A DNA stretch of 64,000 bases, taken from the NCBI GenBank assembly GCA_037783545.1, contig JBBELK010000525.1, positions 1,674,001-1,738,000 of the forward strand. The letters run 5' to 3'. The position numbers and the translations under genes are program-made. The stretch comes from Henricia sp. BOLD:AAB3569. Lineage: Eukaryota; Echinodermata; Asteroidea; Spinulosida; Echinasteridae. Position 1 is the stretch's first letter; every line of letters starts with the position of its first letter. The notes under the pieces were generated by a model that had not been told where the DNA came from, ran no database searches, and was given only the letters and a program-made list of their open reading frames with translations. Shown piece after piece: positions 60,058-64,000 of this stretch.

Positions 60058-61880
60058 CTGAAAAGGCAACATTTAAAACTACAAAAATCGGCATTTGTCT
60101 AAAAAGTGGCGAGTTAAAATTCATTAATTGGAACCCTACTATAGATGTGGTTTCCATTGTAATAAGATGGTACACGAAACACATGTAAATGTTTTAAAGG
60201 CACAGGCTCGTCAATGCGCGCGTGAGGCCAAATTCGTGCCACGAAATACGCAGCTCCATGCCTTTGCTATGGAGCTGTGTATTTTGTGGCACGAATTTGG
60301 CCTCGCACGCATTGACAAGCCTCTGCCTTTAAATCCAAATCCAGTGGGAAAACTACAGTGCAGATCACTCCAGCCTTGATTTTTTTTCAAATTCCAAAGA
60401 GCACTGAGGCCAACTGGAGGTACATTACGGCAAACGCTGTTCCAAATAATTTAAGAGGATGGGGCATGCTGGCCAAGTTGGCCTCAGAAAGTGTATACCT
60501 CGAAGAGTTATCAGGGCCACCCCAGCAGGGCCATTGGCCTCGGTAAATGTCAAGGCCTGCCTAAACGGGAGTTCACAATAATAATTTCATTCAAATATTT
60601 GTTCAATGGTTATGGAAAAATACCCAATCTAGCCTTAGTTGACTTCCTAACTTCACGATAACCATACCTATCCATTCTGCATTGAAGGTACTCCATGGTC
60701 TGTGTCCTGCATCGGTCGTTGTCGTTGTTGTTTCGTCTAAGGCACTCCATGTACCTCTCCTTAAATGCTTTGCATTCCCCTGTTACATTAAAAAGAGAAA
60801 GGGATGCAAAATGAAGCATAGTGAGCTGCTGAAAGTAATAAGATTTCTTTGTCTGATTATCTCAAAAGTTCAAAAAGCATTGGTATATTTCAAGGAGCGT
60901 GTTCAGATTTTTCTAGAAAATGGATTTCGTTCGGACCTAGCAATCATATAAAATACCTCCCCAAAAAACTATCCATGGGAGGAAAACAGGAAATTTGCAA
61001 TCTCCAATTTGGATGTGGAAGCAAAAAGGTTGGTGTGATCACTGCACTGCTTTACAAAACACCAGTGTTTTTTTTTATATCCCTGGAAATGCTTTGGTTG
61101 GTAGCGCGGAATTTCAGAATGGTAATGAGAAAAATATGACACAAGATATGGTATCAAAATCTCAAACCCATTGGAAAAATAAGGGGGTCAAAAATGTGTC
61201 ACGCTCCTTTAAATAGAATTACAAACTTGCATTACTGAACAGTAAATTAAATAAGGGTTTTGATTTTATCTTCTGTTATTTCCATGCTAGTTGAGTGTTT
61301 CACAATTTGTTTATAGCGAACAGAGAACCTGTTTGTCTTTTGTGTTTGTCCTTTGTTAGTGGGACTTCACTAGAACTAGCATGACTAGTACTAGTAAGGT
61401 CCTATATTTTGTAATTCTGATGTTTTTTTTGGATTTAACACTCCACGTACATGCCCCGTATTATTTGGAAATTTTCCCAACACTGAGTCATCTGATTGGG
61501 TCCTTTGTCTCATTGTGTAGACAATTATAAAGTTGTTTTCAGTTAACACACACATGTGACTAATAATCCTTTACCAAAAATGAATAAATTCGAAATCTAA
61601 AATGCCTTTAATTTACTGCATGCATGCAATGTTTACATTTTGTTTTTTTTACAGCGGAGGTTAACACTTGAGGGCGCTATATCAAACCACCGTGGTTAAT
61701 TTGATGATGTTGCTTTTCTTCCCAGAAACATCCCAAAGCAGATACTTTTCAAGGGAAACAGGGTATTCATTCCATATTTTAGATTAACCTGTACAAACCT
61801 TCGTGATCTAAAGGAAAGCTTCCCTTGTCTGGCGGTCGAGGTTTGAAGCTCTTTTGCCCAAAATTCATTGCCGTCGACAT
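59982..61880 (-). CDS. COX19: Cytochrome c oxidase assembly factor COX19 (complete, 3 exons)
   Basis: Join 61880-61799, 60779-60668, 60057-59982: 89 aa plus TAG (human 90). COX19 is a soluble CHCH protein of the intermembrane space and cytosol, needed for copper-dependent assembly of cytochrome oxidase. It has a twin CX9C motif with Cys30/Cys40 and Cys51/Cys61 ([12 protein letters not shown] and [11 protein letters not shown]). The N terminus [20 protein letters not shown] and the C-terminal KLGFRD motif are both diagnostic. Introns are phase 1 and phase 2, and junction codons restore Gly28 and Arg65. Exon 3 is only 76 nt and easily missed. Reading straight through the second donor gives a false C terminus. 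Confidence 0.96.
60194..60332. mobile_element. TTAA palindrome (hairpin), copy
   Basis: TTAA at both ends; arms AAGGCACAGGCTCGTCA and CAAATTCGTGCCACGAAATA, with a loop ATGCCTTTGCTAT. In COX19 intron 2. Confidence 0.85.
60668..60779 (-). CDS. COX19: COX19 coding exon 2 (CHCH)
   Basis: 112 nt. Acceptor TGTAACAG, donor ATAG|GTATGG. All four motif cysteines are here. Confidence 0.96.
60891..61206 (+). repeat. GAGCTTGTTCGG repeat, copy 4
   Basis: Copy of the family at 28121, in COX19 intron 1. Confidence 0.75.
61799..61880 (-). CDS. COX19: COX19 coding exon 1
   Basis: 27 codons plus one base. Donor GAAG|GTTTGT. N-terminal unstructured segment. Confidence 0.96.
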
Positions 61881-61950
61881 TTTTGTTGCAGGTAAATTTC
61901 GCTCGCACGCGCACTTCGCAACTTCGGTCGTTTCTGAGGGTGATACTATA

Positions 61951-62330
61951 TACCGGAAAACACCGGAAAATACCGGAAAACACCGGAAAACTCACCGGAA
62001 AACACCGGAAAACATACTAAATACCGGAAAACACTAAATACCGGAAAACACCGAAAAACACCGGAAAACATACTAAATACCGGAAAACACACTAAATACC
62101 GGAAAACACCGGAAAACACACTAAATACCGGAAAACACCGGAAAACATACTAAATACCGGAAAACACACTAAATACCGGAAAACACCCGAAAGCACTTAA
62201 TAACACCACCCCCACTACCTGCAGAAAACACCATAAAATACTGTTTTCCGGTGTTTTCCGGTATTTAGTATGTTTTCCGGTATTTAGTATGTTTTCCGGT
62301 GTTTTCTGGTGTTTTCCGGTGTTTTCCGGT
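61951..62330. repeat. Palindromic CCGGAAAACA minisatellite, copy 2
   Basis: Reverse-oriented copy of 8581-8906, slightly longer. Begins 71 bp upstream of the COX19 ATG, so it lies in or at the promoter or 5' untranslated region. Confidence 0.85.
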
Positions 62331-62663
62331 AAATAGTACTACCGGTTTCGGGTAACCTTTGACCTGAATTCACGTATTTCGTTGCGCGTGCGAGGCCCCT
62401 AGCCTATGGATAGACCGGACGGACAGCATATATTTCATGCAGTGCCCAAAATTTTACTTAATGAGTTGACAAAATGTAATTAATTAGCTGTATGTATAAA
62501 AAATCTCTTCATTTAGGATGTGATAAGCCGAGTTATTTCGCATAAGGAAAATTATTCGCTGATCAGATCATGGATCTTTCCTTCCTCCATGACTCTTCCT
62601 CCATGATTTATAGATCCACATCAGATGAACTTGACCAAAACTTCTGCACCCACAAACAGATCA

Positions 62664-63283
62664 TTAGGCCCATGAAATTAGATTACTAGTTTCTCGTCAA
62701 CCATTTAGCCTATCAAATTTTGGTGAGGTTTTTTTTTGATTATTCATTATTTAATCCAGAAAAAAATATGATCCTTTTTACACATACACGAACTGCCATT
62801 TAGAAACTGGTTATTAAGGCTCTAAAACTCGCCCAGAAATGGTTTGGTGCCAGTATCAATTCCATTGTCATTGAGTTTAATATATCCTCGATCCTCCATA
62901 ATCTGCGCACCTAACGCTGATGTACGCGTGCGCATTGGCCGGCAAACATAATGCGAGTGCGTAGAAATAGGACCGCGTGGATTTAGGAGTACTGACGATA
63001 CCCATGGAGGAACTTGTTTCCTTCCTCCATGATATACCGGATAGCTTGTGTTTGAAGGAACAAGTTGAGATGACAAAATCATGGGAAATGACAAAAGCTG
63101 CAAAACACAGATCATGAATGCACAACTGAAATGGAAACGTTTCGCTTGGGAGTAGTTTGCATCTAATTTTCCCCATTTTTTGCAAAATAATGAAATTTTA
63201 GAATAATGAATATTTTTGGTGCGGGGTCAAAATCACATACGGGCGCTGACGAGAAACTAGTAATCTAATTTCATTGGCCTTAA
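62664..63283. mobile_element. Element with AGGCCCATGAAATTAGATTA termini
   Basis: Ends AGGCCCATGAAATTAGATTA and TAATCTAATTTCATTGGCCT, then CTAGTTTCTCGTCA/TGACGAGAAACTAG. Related to 7062-8253. Its right flank abuts the next palindrome at TTAA. Confidence 0.75.
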
Positions 63284-63418
63284 AGGCACAGGCTCGTCAG
63301 CAATGTGCGCGTGCCAAATTCGTGCGACGAAATACGCAGTCCATGCCTTTGCTATACGGAGCTGCGTATTTCGTGGCACGAATTTGGCGCGCGCATTGCT
63401 GACGAGCCTTGCCTTTAA
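63280..63418. mobile_element. TTAA palindrome (hairpin), copy
   Basis: TTAAAGGCACAGGCTCGTCA to GACGAGCCTTGCCTTTAA; near-perfect hairpin of 139 bp. Confidence 0.85.
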
Positions 63419-63481
63419 TGTTAGAATTAGTGTTGGAATTCAACACCCACAATCTTTAGTTGTATTTCTTTTTTTCTACAG

Positions 63482-63638
63482 TATTTAAGATAAGAAGAAT
63501 AGCAATTCATCTCACGGCAATAACCCGAGCATGACTGACGTGCACCAAGCTGCAGAGCGCATAACTACATCAGCCAAAGAATGCTCCTCGAGTAATGGCT
63601 GGGACATAGAGGAACTTACAGGAAGTCAGATATTTCAG
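63482..63638 (+). CDS. First coding exon of an unidentified gene (partial)
   Basis: A strong acceptor (TTTCTTTTTTTCTACAG) opens an exon with 49 nt of leader, an ATG at 63531 and 36 codons to CAG|GTTTGT. An in-frame stop at 63486 excludes an upstream start within the exon. The peptide begins MTDVHQAAERITTSAKECSS and ends WDIEELTGSQIFQ. I do not recognise the family. The rest lies beyond the window. Confidence 0.45.
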
Positions 63639-63651
63639 GTTTGTTGCATCA

Positions 63652-63945
63652 TTTAAAGGAGCTTGTTCGGATTTTTCCAGAAAATGGATTTTGTTTTAAC
63701 CAAAGAATCATACAACATACTTCCCCAAAATACTATCCAAAATGGGAAATTTGCAATCTTCAATTTGGATGTGGAAGCAAAAAGGTTGATGTACGTGTAA
63801 TTACTGCACTGCTTTATGATATCCTTGAAAATATACGGATTGAGAACGTAAAATTTCGAATGGTAATGTGAAAAATGTGACAAATGAATGGTATCAAAAT
63901 CTCAACACCCATGGGGAAAAATGGGGTGGGGTAAAAAAATGTGAT
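63652..63945 (+). repeat. GAGCTTGTTCGG repeat, copy 5
   Basis: Copy of the family at 28121, directly after the donor of the right-edge exon. Confidence 0.75.
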
Positions 63946-64000
63946 CTGGACTTTTAAAAGATTATCTCTGTGCTCTCATTCATTGCAACAGAAGAGGGGT

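Noticed and set aside
60610..60668. COX19 reading straight on to a stop after exon 2
   Set aside because: This loses the conserved C-terminal KLGF motif. A spliced 76-nt exon at 60057-59982 restores it in frame.

Overview
This is a window of an animal nuclear genome. It has long introns, GT-AG splicing, AT-rich non-coding DNA, ACATGTAC-type word runs and very many short hairpin transposons. The predicted proteins look like invertebrate deuterostome orthologues. An echinoderm, perhaps a sea star, is my best guess, but that rests on general impression and not on a database comparison.

Genes, left to right. (1) 211-2493 minus: the first three coding exons of a sn1-specific diacylglycerol lipase (DAGLB-like); the rest lies off the left edge. 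(2) 17755-54037 minus: a complete SEC14L1/SEC14L5 orthologue in 14 coding exons, 758 aa, with PRELI/MSF1, CRAL-TRIO and GOLD domains. (3) 54911-58437 plus: TEFM, the mitochondrial transcription elongation factor, in 4 exons, 353 aa. (4) 59982-61880 minus: COX19, a twin CX9C copper/cytochrome oxidase assembly factor, in 3 exons, 89 aa. (5) 63531-63638 plus: the first coding exon of an unidentified gene that runs off the right edge. All junctions were read by eye: reading frames join exactly and each intron starts GT and ends AG.

Layout. SEC14L1 and TEFM are head to head, with 873 bp between start codons. TEFM and COX19 are tail to tail. COX19 and the edge gene are head to head. TEFM and COX19 both serve mitochondrial gene expression or respiratory chain assembly; no operon-like coupling is implied. 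DAGL and SEC14L1 are separated by about 15 kb in which I recognise no certain gene, only one weak candidate exon near 16025.

Most of the rest is repeats. At least a dozen families of hairpin (MITE-like) elements occur, several in two to five copies in both orientations and some nested in one another. They include TTAA-flanked palindromes, a TA-flanked mariner-like element with a transposase N-terminal fragment, and a probable hAT-type element. There are also tRNA-derived SINE pieces, two 7-unit arrays of tRNA-like half-units, and two copies of a palindromic CCGGAAAAC minisatellite, one of which abuts the COX19 start.
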